DNA from: Clostridia bacterium
GTDB taxonomy: Bacteria > Bacillota > Clostridia > Oscillospirales > Acutalibacteraceae
Assembly: GCA_017622555.1 (NCBI GenBank)
Contig: JAGAQV010000014.1
Span: 1-64,000 of the forward strand
DNA: 64,000 nt
Direction of reading: 5' to 3'
Under the pieces are notes generated by a model. It had not been told where the DNA came from. It searched no databases and was given only the letters and a program-made list of their open reading frames with translations. The position numbers were made by a program, and so were the translations under genes. This document shows positions 54,246 to 63,979 of this stretch, in pieces (position 1 is the stretch's first letter; every line of letters starts with the position of its first letter).

Positions 54246-54518
54246 TTACTTAACAGCAGCTTTTAAAGCAGCGCCTGCTTTGAATACAGGGTTCTTAGCA
54301 GCAGCGATTTCGATCTTAGCCTTAGTCTGAGGATTGATACCGGTACGAGCAGCACGTTCAGCAACCTTGAATGTACCGAAGCCGATAAGCTGTACTGAGC
54401 CGCCAGCCTTTAATTCAGCAGAAACGGTGTCAACAAATGCTGCGAGAGCCTTTTCAGCGTCTTTCTTAGAAATGCCTGCTTTTTCAGCGATAGATGCAAC
54501 TAATTCTGTTTTGTTCAT
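54246..54518 (-). CDS. hup: DNA-binding protein HU
   Basis: A 90-residue nucleoid protein with MNKTELVASIAEKAGISKKDAE, the FGTFKVAERAARTGINPQT DNA-binding arm and a normal C-terminus. It heads the hup-rqcP-yabPQ-divIC-yabR cluster. Confidence 0.97.
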   Translation of the reverse strand: MNKTELVASIAEKAGISKKDAEKALAAFVDTVSAELKAGGSVQLIGFGTFKVAERAARTGINPQTKAKIEIAAAKNPVFKAGAALKAAVK

Positions 54519-54590
54519 AATAGAACCTCCAATAAAATTTTTAAACGGTAAGCTTATAAAGCTTGTCCGTATGTAACAAAGTACATATTA

Positions 54591-54619
54591 TTTTTACCAT
54601 ACTTAAAACAAAAAATCAA
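54591..54619 (-). promoter_or_regulatory. Possible promoter of hup
   Basis: Minus strand: TTGATT, 17-bp spacer, TAAAAA with TG one base before (extended -10). The remaining gap between hup and mtnN (54519-54701) shows nothing else. Confidence 0.42.
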
Positions 54620-54701
54620 TAGTTTTTCGTACATTTTGCAATAAAAGTCAAAAAAATCACAAAATTTTGTAGTTTTTTTATTATAAAAAATTCCAAAACC
54701 A

Positions 54702-55403
54702 CTAAATAAGAGCTTTAATAATAGCTTCAACATAATCATAAAGCAGGGTTTCATCCGAAGTATTCATCGCTCTATAAGCGTTTTTAGCATCGTTTCCCGC
54801 ATCATCTGAAACACGGCGAACCGACAAAAAAGGTGTATCGGAATATTCGCAAACATAAGCAATTGCGGCGGTTTCCATATCGCACGACATAGCATTAAAG
54901 CCTTCAGCAAGATTAACCCTTACCTCATCATCACAAATAAAACGGTCACCTGTAACAGCTGTGCCGCATTTTGCATTTGGAATAATATTTAATGCTAATT
55001 CCATTAAACCCTTATCAGCGTTATAAATATAAGTTGGTTGCCCAGGCTTTTCACAAGGCTTATAGCCCAAAACCTGTAAATCAAAATCGTGTTCTAAGAA
55101 TCGGTCAGGAAGTGTTATCTGTCCCCGTCCTATTCCGCTTACGCCACCCGAAAGACCGTAATTTAAAATGACTTCACAGCCCATGCTGATGAGACACACT
55201 GTCGCGGCAGCGGCATTTACTTTACCTATACCGCACAAAATTGAAATTACCTCAATATCGCCTTTATCGGTTGAAACCCAATACTTATAGGCTTCCCTAT
55301 TTAAAATTTCAAGCCTTTCAAAATCGCCCTGCTCTACCTTTTCACGCAAAGCTTTATATTCGTCCGTATCGGCAACAACAATACCGATTTTATTATAATC
55401 CAT
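54702..55403 (-). CDS. mtnN: MTA/SAH nucleosidase-like (nucleoside phosphorylase family)
   Basis: A 233-residue nucleoside phosphorylase-fold protein. Motifs: CGIGKVNAAAAT, NYGLSGGVSGIG, CDMETAAIA (catalytic Glu region) and RRVSDDAG with the catalytic Asp. This fits 5'-methylthioadenosine/S-adenosylhomocysteine nucleosidase, which clears products of SAM use. A related nucleosidase is possible. It is the last gene after hemZ and the zinc-ribbon gene. Confidence 0.85.
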   Translation of the reverse strand: MDYNKIGIVVADTDEYKALREKVEQGDFERLEILNREAYKYWVSTDKGDIEVISILCGIGKVNAAAATVCLISMGCEVILNYGLSGGVSGIGRGQITLPDRFLEHDFDLQVLGYKPCEKPGQPTYIYNADKGLMELALNIIPNAKCGTAVTGDRFICDDEVRVNLAEGFNAMSCDMETAAIAYVCEYSDTPFLSVRRVSDDAGNDAKNAYRAMNTSDETLLYDYVEAIIKALI

Positions 55404-55416
55404 TTTAATACCTCAA

Positions 55417-55794
55417 TTACTCTTCTTCGGTTGTAAATTCAAGCTTTTGACCGCAAAATGGGCAAAAAATAGTGTTTTCTTCAATTGCGGCGCCACAGTT
55501 TGCGCAAACCCTGTCAGCTTTAGAATTTCGAATTTCTTCTTTTATTTCTTCAATTTTCAAAAGCTTTTCATCAATAGATAAAATTAACTCGTCCACAGCA
55601 GCATCATCAATTTCACCGTTCTTTTTAAATGCATAAAATGCTTCACCCAAGGTCTTATAATCCTTGCTAATTTTACTTTCCAAGGAAGCAATATTAAACT
55701 TTTGTTTTCCGGTATCTACAACATCCTCGGTAGCCTTAACGGCAACGTCAAACGCAACCCTTGCTTTGTCTAATAATTCGTCAAAAAAATCCAT
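55417..55794 (-). CDS. Small zinc-ribbon protein, function unknown
   Basis: A 125-residue protein with a helical, charged N-terminal two-thirds and a C-terminal zinc ribbon (CANCGAAI...CPFCGQKL, four Cys). No signal or membrane segment. I do not recognise a specific family. It lies 13 bases from mtnN and 15 from hemZ, so all three are likely cotranscribed. Confidence 0.75.
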   Translation of the reverse strand: MDFFDELLDKARVAFDVAVKATEDVVDTGKQKFNIASLESKISKDYKTLGEAFYAFKKNGEIDDAAVDELILSIDEKLLKIEEIKEEIRNSKADRVCANCGAAIEENTIFCPFCGQKLEFTTEEE

Positions 55795-55809
55795 TGTAAA
55801 AGTCCTCCG

Positions 55810-57270
55810 TCAAATTATTTTATAATTGTTGTAAAAGCTATCAATGCCATCTTTACGAGCCATAAGCTCATCAAAACGGTCAATATACTCATAAGGATAC
55901 TTAAAATTGAAAATTCGTTCAATTTTATCGCCATTTGGCTCACGAAGCTTGGTAACAGCCGATGCGCCGCAAGCCAAAATAGTATGTGTTTCATCCATAA
56001 TATAAACGTTGTAAAGGCATTCGAAGCCACGCTTTGCATAGCCCACGTTTTCAAGATTACCGACAGTTTTGCTTTGGCGGTACATATAATACGGCACTAT
56101 ACCCTTTTCACACAAGTGATTATATGCAAAATCCACCATATCAGAAGCAATTCTACCCATTTCGATTTCGGGAAAATTACCGCTTACGGTAAGGTTTGAA
56201 GCACGCTTCATTGAAAGTGAATGAACCGTTACACTTTCAGGGTTAAGATTTGTAATTTTTAAAACCGAATCCTTAAAGCTTTGCAGCTCATCACCCAAAA
56301 GACCTGCGATAAGGTCCATATTTATATTATCAAAACCACATTCACGGGCTAAATTGAAAGCCTCTTCCGTTTGTAAAGCAGTATGACGACGGCCGATATT
56401 TTCTAAAACCTTATCGTTCATCGTTTGTGGGTTTATGCTGATTCGTGTTGCGCCACCCTGCTTTATTGCCAAAAGCTTTTCCTTAGTTATTGTATCAGGA
56501 CGACCTGCTTCAACTGTATATTCCAAAACACCGCTTAAATCAAAATTTTCTTTAACGGTGTTCATAACCCTTGTTATTTGTTCGGGCGAAAGAGTAGTGG
56601 GTGTACCACCGCCTATGTAAACCGTCATAAGCCTTAAATTGTTATCCCTTGCCTTTTTAGCGGTAATTTTTAATTCCTCACACAAAAGGTCGACATACTG
56701 TGGTATATAAGCCTTCGCTTGTTCAACCGAATGCGATACAAAGGAACAATAATTACAGCGTGAGGGACAAAACGGCACCGAAATATAAAGGCTGAAGGAA
56801 TCGGGTTTTGATTTTTCGGTAATTTCATTTTCGCCCTTTATTGTTTCCTTACACAACGCAATTTTTTTGTCACTAACCATAAGGTAATTTTTAAAATAAT
56901 GTTGCGCAAAATCAATACCCTTATTTTTGGCAATGCGAGAAAAAAGCTTCGCAGGGCGAACACCGGTTAAAATTCCCCACTGTGGCGAATAATTAAAGCA
57001 TTCCTTTAAGCAATCAAATAATGCCAAGGCTAAAAATAACTCGCTATCCTTTGTGAAATCGCCGTTAATGGCCTCAATATCGCGACAGGAAGTAAACCGC
57101 TTGCCGTTTATAAAAAGCTCGGCTGAGGCGTTATTAGAAAGCTGTGCAACAACTATACATTCACCCTCTACCCTATAATCAAAAAATTCAATTTTTTCAA
57201 AGGGCAGATAAATTCTTATTAACTTTTCAAGCTCATATTTAAAATCGTTATTAATTAAGCAAAGTTGCAT
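55810..57270 (-). CDS. hemZ: HemZ-type coproporphyrinogen III oxidase-like radical SAM protein
   Basis: A 486-residue radical SAM protein with a longer N-terminal region (about 165 residues) before the cluster motif CPSRCNYCSF, then YIGGGTPTTLS and GLLGDELQSF. This layout matches HemZ, an oxygen-independent coproporphyrinogen dehydrogenase relative. No heme genes lie nearby, so heme-related activity is not proven. It starts 1 base after the MBL gene. Confidence 0.9.
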   Translation of the reverse strand: MQLCLINNDFKYELEKLIRIYLPFEKIEFFDYRVEGECIVVAQLSNNASAELFINGKRFTSCRDIEAINGDFTKDSELFLALALFDCLKECFNYSPQWGILTGVRPAKLFSRIAKNKGIDFAQHYFKNYLMVSDKKIALCKETIKGENEITEKSKPDSFSLYISVPFCPSRCNYCSFVSHSVEQAKAYIPQYVDLLCEELKITAKKARDNNLRLMTVYIGGGTPTTLSPEQITRVMNTVKENFDLSGVLEYTVEAGRPDTITKEKLLAIKQGGATRISINPQTMNDKVLENIGRRHTALQTEEAFNLARECGFDNINMDLIAGLLGDELQSFKDSVLKITNLNPESVTVHSLSMKRASNLTVSGNFPEIEMGRIASDMVDFAYNHLCEKGIVPYYMYRQSKTVGNLENVGYAKRGFECLYNVYIMDETHTILACGASAVTKLREPNGDKIERIFNFKYPYEYIDRFDELMARKDGIDSFYNNYKII

Positions 57271-57271
57271 T

Positions 57272-57886
57272 TTAACCTCTTACAAAGGGATTATGTCTTT
57301 TTTCGTTTAAAATGGTTGAACTGCCGCCGTGACCCGAAAGCAAGGTAATATCATCATTCGAGGTGTAAAGCTTTTTAATTGAAGTCTTAAGGGCTTCAAA
57401 GCTACCACCAGGAAAATCGGTTCTGCCAATGCTTCCCGCAAAAAGTGTGTCGCCCGAAAACAGCGTATCACCGCAAAGATAACAAACACCGCCAACAGTG
57501 TGACCGGGTGTATGAATTACTTTAAATTCAATATCACCAACGTTTAGCATTTGACCGTCTGCTAAGATTATATCAGCACAAAAAGGCTTAAGGGGTGCGC
57601 CGAACAATGCTGATAAATTAACGGTGTTCTCGCTTAAAGCGGGCGCATCAAATTCACCAATAGCGATTTTGGTATCAGTAAGACTTGCAAGCTCATCCGC
57701 ATATCCAATATGATCAAAATGCCCGTGGGTAAGTAATATTAAACGTTCCTTATCCTTGGCGTTTTTCAAAAAGTCAAGAGCTTCAACTGAACGGAAGCCA
57801 GGGTCAATAACAACTGCTGCTTTTTCGGTTGAAACAAGGTAACAGTTGACATCTAAAACACCCAATACTAAAGCTTTAATTTCCAT
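57272..57886 (-). CDS. MBL-fold metallohydrolase (glyoxalase II-like)
   Basis: A 204-residue metallo-beta-lactamase fold protein: LLTHGHFDHIGY (HxHxDH), HTPGHTVGG, SGDTLFAGSIGRTDFPGG and a C-terminal GHGG. It resembles hydroxyacylglutathione hydrolase-type enzymes, but Firmicutes often lack glutathione, so the substrate is unclear. The ATG at 57886 (GGAGA upstream) overlaps dtd by 11 bases. Confidence 0.88.
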   Translation of the reverse strand: MEIKALVLGVLDVNCYLVSTEKAAVVIDPGFRSVEALDFLKNAKDKERLILLTHGHFDHIGYADELASLTDTKIAIGEFDAPALSENTVNLSALFGAPLKPFCADIILADGQMLNVGDIEFKVIHTPGHTVGGVCYLCGDTLFSGDTLFAGSIGRTDFPGGSFEALKTSIKKLYTSNDDITLLSGHGGSSTILNEKRHNPFVRG

Positions 57887-58340
57887 TTTTTCTCCAAATT
57901 TCAGTATCAAACAAAATAGTTACAGGCCCGTTGTTAACAAGTGACACCTTCATATCGGCGCCAAAAATACCCTTTTCTACCCTTTTAACACCAAGCTCTT
58001 TAAGCTTTTCGCAAAAAATATCGTAATACTGACTTGCCAAATCAGGCTGCATAGCGTTTATAAACGACGGGCGGTTTCCTTTTTTAACATCAGCACAAAG
58101 AGTAAATTGTGAAATTACCAAAGCCTCGCCATCAATATCTAAAATAGACTTATTCATTTTATCGTTTTCATCACGAAAAATGCGCAGATTTACAGTCTTT
58201 TTTGCAAGAATTTCAATATCCTCTAAGGTATCACCCTCGGCTGCGCCAAATAAAATCATATAACCCTCATTACAGCTGCCAACAATATTATCGTCAACCG
58301 TAACCGAAGCCGAGGATACCCTTTGAATTACTGCTTTCAT
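57876..58340 (-). CDS. dtd: D-aminoacyl-tRNA deacylase
   Basis: A 154-residue DTD with MKAVIQRVSSASVTVD, catalytic SQFTL and the Gly-cisPro motif in NNGPVT. It removes D-amino acids from tRNA. The rel-dtd order is common in Firmicutes, and its start abuts the rel stop. Confidence 0.96.
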   Translation of the reverse strand: MKAVIQRVSSASVTVDDNIVGSCNEGYMILFGAAEGDTLEDIEILAKKTVNLRIFRDENDKMNKSILDIDGEALVISQFTLCADVKKGNRPSFINAMQPDLASQYYDIFCEKLKELGVKRVEKGIFGADMKVSLVNNGPVTILFDTEIWRKNGN

Positions 58341-60533
58341 TTATTGATTTATCCTTTCAACGCTGAAAATACCGCTTACCTTTTCAATACGCATAATAAT
58401 ACTGTTAAGGTGTTCAACGCTTTCAGCACTAATTGTTAAAATAACGGTGCAATTACCGTTTTTAAGCTGTCGTGCGCTTATGCTGTGAATTGGCACACGC
58501 ATATTGTTAACCGCATTCATAATCTCAATTAAAATTCCTTGACGGTCAATAGCGGTTGCACGAAGTGTTGAAGTAAAGCTTTCGCTCTTACTTCCATCCC
58601 AATATGCTGTAATCCAGCGTGCAGGCTCAGGACTGTCGGCAATATTGACGGGAACGTTATTGCAGTCACGCTTGTGAATTGAAACACCGTGACCACGGGT
58701 TATATAACCGATAATATCGTCACCGGGAAGTGGGTTACAGCAATGCGAAAATTTAATTAAACAGTTATCAACACCCTCAACAATAACACCGTCAGAAGAC
58801 TTTTTAGACCGAATTTCATTAATGGGTACAATTTCGGGCTGTTTCTTTTCAGCGGCTTTTTTGTTAAAGTCATCTTTAACACGTGGAATAATTTTTGAAA
58901 GTAAAATACCGCCATAACCAATAGCAGCATAAAATTCTTCCCCGTTTTGAAGTCGATGGCGCCGTGCCAAATCCTCAACATAGGCCTCAAGCTCGTCATC
59001 ATTAATATCAATATTATTACGGCGAAGCTCTTTTTCAAAGTCAGCCTTACCTGTTGCAATATTTTCGCTGCGTTTTTCCTTTTTAAACCACGAACGGATT
59101 TTAGCCTTTGCAGAAGAAGTAACAGCTATATTAAGCCAGTCACGGCTGGGTCCATGCCCCGCTTGGTTAGTGGTTAAAATTTCAATAACCTCACCTGTTT
59201 TAACCTCGTGGTTAATAGGCACAATTTTACCGTCAACCTTAGCACCAACCATTCTTACACCAACAGCTGAATGTATTTGGAAAGCAAAGTCAACAATTGT
59301 GGCGCCAAGCGGCAGGTTAATAACGTCACCTTTAGGAGTAACGGCAAAAACGTCCTCTTGCGAAAGGTCAACCTTAATGTTACGAATAAGCTCGCTACCG
59401 TCATCGGTTGCTTCTTGGTTTTCAATAATTTGACGTACCCAAGCAAGTCTTTCTTCAAGCTTTTTGTCGTTGTCCTTAATACCTTCCTTATACTTCCAAT
59501 GCGCCGCAATACCGAATTCAGCCGTGTGATGCATTTCAAAGGTTCTAATTTGAATTTCAAACGGAATACCGCTTCGACCGATAACCGTTGTGTGAAGCGA
59601 CTGATACATATTAGGCTTTGGTGTAGAAATATAGTCCTTAAACCTATTTGGAATAGGACGGAACATATCATGCATTATACCCAAAATGTTATAACAGTCG
59701 GCAACTGTGTCAGTAATGATACGAATTGCATAAATGTCGTAAATTTCATCAAAATCACGGTTTTGAATATACATTTTACGGTAGATACCGTGAATTGATT
59801 TTACACGCCCCTGAAATGAAAGCGTAACGTTTGGCATTTCTTCACGAAGACGTTCTTCAATACGGCTTTTAATCTCATTTAAAATTTGCTCACGGTGCTG
59901 TTTACGGTGCATAAGCAAATCTTCAATATCGTGATAAGCTATGGGATCAAGGTGCTTAATCGCCAAATCCTCAAGCTCTTCTTTTACAGGACGAATACCA
60001 AGTCGGTGCGCAATAGGAGCATAAATTTCCAAGGTTTCAACCGAAATATCACGCTGTTTTTGCTCACGCATAGCATCAATTGTGCGCATATTGTGAAGTC
60101 GGTCAGCAAGCTTAATAATAATTACACGAATGTCCTGTCCCATTGCTATAAGCATTTTTCTAAGACTTTCAGCCTGCTGTTGCTCTTTAGTGGAAAAATT
60201 TAGTCGACCGATTTTGGTAACACCGTCAACCAAAAGCGCAACCTCATCACCGAACATTTCTTTTATATCTTCAAGTGTATATTCGGTATCCTCTACAACG
60301 TCGTGTAAAAGCGAAGCCGCAATTGACTGACTGTCCATACCCAAAGAAATAACAATTTTAGCAACGTTAAAGGGGTGGTAATAGTAATCCTCACCTGAAA
60401 TACGTTTTTGACCTCTGTGAGCATTAACGCAAAGTGTGAATGCCTTTTCAACCATAGCAAAATCATAATTACTGCCATAATTTTCCATAACCTGTTTAAG
60501 CTCATTAAGGTTTTTAATTTCAATATCGGTCAA
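58341..60533 (-). CDS. rel: Bifunctional (p)ppGpp synthetase/hydrolase
   Basis: A Rel enzyme of about 730 residues. It has an HD hydrolase domain (YYHPFNVAKI, SLLHDVVEDTEY), a synthetase domain (YQSLHTTVIG), TGS (VFAVTPKGDVINLP) and a C-terminal ACT domain. The intact HDxxED supports hydrolase activity, so it is bifunctional. A GTG at 60542 is too close to the AAAGGAG site; TTG at 60533 is 10 bases away and is preferred. It overlaps the end of recJ. Confidence 0.95.
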   Translation of the reverse strand: MTDIEIKNLNELKQVMENYGSNYDFAMVEKAFTLCVNAHRGQKRISGEDYYYHPFNVAKIVISLGMDSQSIAASLLHDVVEDTEYTLEDIKEMFGDEVALLVDGVTKIGRLNFSTKEQQQAESLRKMLIAMGQDIRVIIIKLADRLHNMRTIDAMREQKQRDISVETLEIYAPIAHRLGIRPVKEELEDLAIKHLDPIAYHDIEDLLMHRKQHREQILNEIKSRIEERLREEMPNVTLSFQGRVKSIHGIYRKMYIQNRDFDEIYDIYAIRIITDTVADCYNILGIMHDMFRPIPNRFKDYISTPKPNMYQSLHTTVIGRSGIPFEIQIRTFEMHHTAEFGIAAHWKYKEGIKDNDKKLEERLAWVRQIIENQEATDDGSELIRNIKVDLSQEDVFAVTPKGDVINLPLGATIVDFAFQIHSAVGVRMVGAKVDGKIVPINHEVKTGEVIEILTTNQAGHGPSRDWLNIAVTSSAKAKIRSWFKKEKRSENIATGKADFEKELRRNNIDINDDELEAYVEDLARRHRLQNGEEFYAAIGYGGILLSKIIPRVKDDFNKKAAEKKQPEIVPINEIRSKKSSDGVIVEGVDNCLIKFSHCCNPLPGDDIIGYITRGHGVSIHKRDCNNVPVNIADSPEPARWITAYWDGSKSESFTSTLRATAIDRQGILIEIMNAVNNMRVPIHSISARQLKNGNCTVILTISAESVEHLNSIIMRIEKVSGIFSVERINQ

Positions 60534-62547
60534 GCTGTTCACACTCCTTTGTTAATTTATTAAAGATTTCAGAATTTAATAAGTTTGTTTTTTCAGTTGT
60601 CTGGACTAAATAATATCTTCCATTTTCGTACTTTATAAGATTTAATTGCAATAATGCTTCAAGTGCAATTTTTGTTTTACCGTAACCAAGGTTTAATAAA
60701 AACATATTCAAAAGCTTTTCAGCAAAAACACCGTTTTTAGTTATTGCTCGGTAAACGTTGCCAACTTCACTTCGTGTCGGAGTGATTTTTAATGCGTTGT
60801 ATTCCCCGCCTGATTTAAAGCCTTCAAAATTAAGAATATTATCAAACAGCTTATTTTCATCAATGTTCGACAAACGCATTTCTTTAATTACAACGTTAAC
60901 AGTATAATTGCCGTTAAAACAGTTAGTAGAAACTGTAACCGCTAAATCAAGCGTATCACCAACATTATAGCAAAAGCCTTCATTGTTTACACCAAAAGCC
61001 AAGGCTTGAAAAGCATTATCACCCTTTGCAAACAATAGCTTTAAATGCTTATTATTGCCAATTGGGGTAATTCTTTGCAAGATTACACTAAAAACACCAA
61101 ACAGTGGCTCGGGGTTATCGTAGCCGAAGGGCTCAAGTGCTTTAATGCTTTCAGATAAATCTACCGTCAAAGCCGCCGGATTAATTTTACAGTCCAAATT
61201 AAGTACAGGCGGTGTGTAAACAGTATTTACAGCATAATTATTTACAGCCGTTCTAAAATCGCCAATTTTATCACTCGAAAGGCTTACACCCGCCGCCTGC
61301 GCATGACCGCCAAATTTGGTTAAGTGCTCGCTTGCGCTGTTTATGGCGTCATAAAGCGAAAAGCCTTCGTAGCTTCTGCCTGAACCGTGTGCAGTATCGC
61401 CATCACGTGAAATTACAATTGCGGGCTTACCGTATTTTTCGCAAATACGTGAAGCCACAATACCTACGACACCGTGATGCCAACCAACACCGTCAACAAC
61501 AATTACACGGTCATAGCAATAGCCGTTTCGTTCAATTTCGTCAATTGCCTCATCACAAATTTTCTTTTCGGTTTGTTGGCGAAGCGCATTATCGCTATCA
61601 ATTTCATTAGCAATTTCAAGCGCCTGCATCATATCATCAGTAACTAACAATTCAACTGCACGGGCAGCATTTCCCATTCGCCCTGCGGCATTTATACGCG
61701 GACATATGCCAAAAGCAATGCGTGAAGCATTTATATCGCTTAAATTAACACCCGCTACGCTTAAAAGCGCACGAAGTCCTACAAGACAGGCTGATTTTTT
61801 AAACATTTTAATGCCATATTTTACAATTATACGGTTTTCAAGGGTTAGCGGCATAATGTCAGCAATAACCGCAACCGACAAAATATCAGCATAAAGGGGC
61901 AAAAGCTCCTCAGGCTCAGCGCCCTCCATAACGCAAATAAGCTTAAATGCAACCTCAGCGCCGCAAACGGCCTTAAAGCTTGAAGGACAGTCCTTTCTAT
62001 GTGGGTCAACAACAGCGGCCGCTTCGGGTAAGCGTTCGGGCGGTAAATGGTGGTCGGTTACAACAACGGTCATACCAAGACTGTTTGCAAGTGCAATTTC
62101 ATCATAACAGGAAATGCCGTTATCAACTGTAATTATTAAATCGACACCCAATTCTTTCAAACGGCGAACAGCATCACAGTTCATACCATAACCTTCGCTA
62201 AAGCGGTCAGGAATATAGTAAATACAGTCAGCGCCACGGCCTATAAGATATTTATATAAAAGTGCAGTTGCAGTAACACCGTCACAGTCATAGTCGCCGT
62301 AAACGGCAATTTTTTTATTTTCACTTATATTTAAATTTACAATATCCGCGGCGTGCATAATGTCAATAAGCTCATAAGCATCTGAAAAATACGGCTCGTC
62401 AGATAAAAATTGTTCTAAATCGGTCGGATCAGTATATCCACGTGAAGCCGAAATAAGCGCAACAATAGGCTCAACGTCACATTCAAGAGCCAATTCCTTT
62501 GCTTTAATTCGGTCAACAGCTTTTACCTGCCATTTCTTATATGCCAT
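60520..62547 (-). CDS. recJ: Single-stranded-DNA exonuclease RecJ
   Basis: A 675-residue DHH-family 5'-3' exonuclease: VYGDYDCDGVTATALL, ITVDNGIS, VVTDHHLPPE, and the DHHA1 motif GGHAQAAGVS. It has a C-terminal extension of about 110 residues beyond the OB-like domain. The ATG at 62547 with GGCGGTG upstream was chosen. It heads the recJ-rel-dtd-MBL-hemZ-mtnN operon. Confidence 0.95.
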   Translation of the reverse strand: MAYKKWQVKAVDRIKAKELALECDVEPIVALISASRGYTDPTDLEQFLSDEPYFSDAYELIDIMHAADIVNLNISENKKIAVYGDYDCDGVTATALLYKYLIGRGADCIYYIPDRFSEGYGMNCDAVRRLKELGVDLIITVDNGISCYDEIALANSLGMTVVVTDHHLPPERLPEAAAVVDPHRKDCPSSFKAVCGAEVAFKLICVMEGAEPEELLPLYADILSVAVIADIMPLTLENRIIVKYGIKMFKKSACLVGLRALLSVAGVNLSDINASRIAFGICPRINAAGRMGNAARAVELLVTDDMMQALEIANEIDSDNALRQQTEKKICDEAIDEIERNGYCYDRVIVVDGVGWHHGVVGIVASRICEKYGKPAIVISRDGDTAHGSGRSYEGFSLYDAINSASEHLTKFGGHAQAAGVSLSSDKIGDFRTAVNNYAVNTVYTPPVLNLDCKINPAALTVDLSESIKALEPFGYDNPEPLFGVFSVILQRITPIGNNKHLKLLFAKGDNAFQALAFGVNNEGFCYNVGDTLDLAVTVSTNCFNGNYTVNVVIKEMRLSNIDENKLFDNILNFEGFKSGGEYNALKITPTRSEVGNVYRAITKNGVFAEKLLNMFLLNLGYGKTKIALEALLQLNLIKYENGRYYLVQTTEKTNLLNSEIFNKLTKECEQLDRY

Positions 62548-62591
62548 ACTTTTCACCGCCTTTTAGATATACTTATCCAATATAATAATAT

Positions 62592-62620
62592 ATAATAACA
62601 TATTTTAGCGCTTTTTTCAA
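62592..62620 (-). promoter_or_regulatory. Predicted promoter of recJ
   Basis: Minus strand: TTGAAA, 17-bp spacer, TATTAT preceded by TGT (extended -10), about 45 bases before recJ. Confidence 0.62.
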
Positions 62621-62632
62621 TAATTATATACA

Positions 62633-62666
62633 TAAAAAAACACGGCAAAAGTAAGACTTTACCGTG
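62633..62666 (-). terminator. Terminator after the zinc-ribbon membrane protein gene
   Basis: Arms CACGGTAAAGT and ACTTTTGCCGTG (one bulge) followed on the minus strand by TTTTTTTA. It separates this unit from recJ. Confidence 0.8.
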
Positions 62667-62674
62667 GTTTAAAA

Positions 62675-63076
62675 TTAATTGAATATTAAATATAAAATAC
62701 CCCACACAGTAGGTAAAAGAACACCAATGTACTTGATTAAATATATAATAAGCCATACAAGCGATTCAAAAAAAGGTATTTTAATATACATAGTTAAAAT
62801 ACGCTGAAAAGTCGTAATAATAAGTGCCAAAGATGCCGTAACAGCAGTTGCAAGCCAATAGCTTTCCATTTGAATAAAAAGTCCCGCAATTACACAAAAG
62901 GCTGTAGCGCCCAAAACAAATGCAAACCTTTTTAAGAAATAAAAAAGTAAATACTTATTTAGCTTTTTCTTTTCAAAGCGACCCGGAATTTCTGGCTCAT
63001 AGGTAAGGGTTGTTTGACATATAGGACAAGTCTTGTCCGCCCTTACAGTCATTTCACAAAGTGGGCATTTTTTCAT
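62675..63076 (-). CDS. Zinc-ribbon membrane protein, function unknown
   Basis: A 133-residue protein with an N-terminal CPLC...CPIC zinc ribbon (residues 4-20) and three to four hydrophobic helices after residue 40. No named family is recognised. Its start overlaps the TtcA-like gene stop by 4 bases (ATGA), so the two are translationally coupled. Confidence 0.75.
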   Translation of the reverse strand: MKKCPLCEMTVRADKTCPICQTTLTYEPEIPGRFEKKKLNKYLLFYFLKRFAFVLGATAFCVIAGLFIQMESYWLATAVTASLALIITTFQRILTMYIKIPFFESLVWLIIYLIKYIGVLLPTVWGILYLIFN

Positions 63077-63924
63077 TGTTCCTGCTCCTTAAATTTTTCT
63101 AAAAAAGAATGAATTTCACCCGAATCACAGTCACGATATGCAGGCATTGTAGCAAGATTTACATTGTGAAGACTGCGAAAAATATTATCGGCAGCGTTTG
63201 GGTTAACTGTATTCATATATTTAATAAGTGCTTTGGTTTCCTTACGCTTTGAAAGGTCTTCCCTTTCCTTACTTTCGGCGGTCAGCTTACAAGCGCACTG
63301 CAAAAAGTGAAGCCCGTTATAGTTTGCCCAGGAAATAATATCTTCTTCTTTTACACGGTAAAGCGGACGGATAAGCTGCATACCCTCAAAATTCGTGCTA
63401 TGAAGCTTTGGTAGCATTGTTTTAATTTCGCTCGAATAACACATACTCATTAAAACGGTTTCTATAACGTCGTCAAAATGGTGCCCTAAAGCAATTTTAT
63501 TACAGCCAAGCTCCTTTGCCTTACTGTAAAGACAACCACGTCGCATACGGGCGCATAAATAACATGGTGAGCCGCCTACACGAGTTGTAACGTCAAAAAT
63601 ATCACTTTCAAAAACAGTAATTGGTATATTAAGCGTTTTTGCATTTTCTTCTATAAGCGAGCGGTTTTCAGCTGTATAACCGGGGTCCATAACCAAGAAA
63701 ACAAGTTCAAAGGGATATGCGCTGTGCTTTTGAAGCTGTTGCATACATTTGGCAAGTATCATAGAATCCTTGCCGCCCGAAATACAAACGGCAATTTTGT
63801 CGTTTTCCTGTATCAGCTCATATTCCTGCACAGCGGCAATAAAGTTAACCCAAATTGTTTTGCGGTATTTTTTAATTATACTGCGCTCAATTTCAATATG
63901 CTTTTCAAACTTTCTTTCAGCCAA
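63073..63924 (-). CDS. TtcA-like tRNA thiolation ATPase
   Basis: A 283-residue PP-loop ATPase with SGGKDSM near residue 50, CYLCARMRRG (two Cys of an Fe-S site) and a third Cys in LQCACKL. This pattern fits the TtcA/TtuA group, which adds sulfur to tRNA (2-thiocytidine 32 in the E. coli case). GHHFDDVIET is also typical. The exact target base is not certain. Confidence 0.88.
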   Translation of the reverse strand: MAERKFEKHIEIERSIIKKYRKTIWVNFIAAVQEYELIQENDKIAVCISGGKDSMILAKCMQQLQKHSAYPFELVFLVMDPGYTAENRSLIEENAKTLNIPITVFESDIFDVTTRVGGSPCYLCARMRRGCLYSKAKELGCNKIALGHHFDDVIETVLMSMCYSSEIKTMLPKLHSTNFEGMQLIRPLYRVKEEDIISWANYNGLHFLQCACKLTAESKEREDLSKRKETKALIKYMNTVNPNAADNIFRSLHNVNLATMPAYRDCDSGEIHSFLEKFKEQEQ

Positions 63925-63944
63925 AATAAACTCCTAAATAAAAA

Positions 63945-63979
63945 ATTCCGTTACAAGTATAGTATACCTGTAACGGAAT
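63945..63979 (-). terminator. Terminator-like hairpin upstream of the TtcA-like gene
   Basis: Arms ATTCCGTTACA and TGTAACGGAAT with a 13-base loop and T-rich sequence (TTTTTATTT) on the minus strand. It probably ends a minus-strand gene beyond the window edge. Confidence 0.72.

Noticed and set aside
59271..59798. 175-residue plus-strand frame opposite rel
   Set aside because: Its sequence is antisense to the conserved synthetase/TGS region, with no family or start signal; length alone is not evidence.
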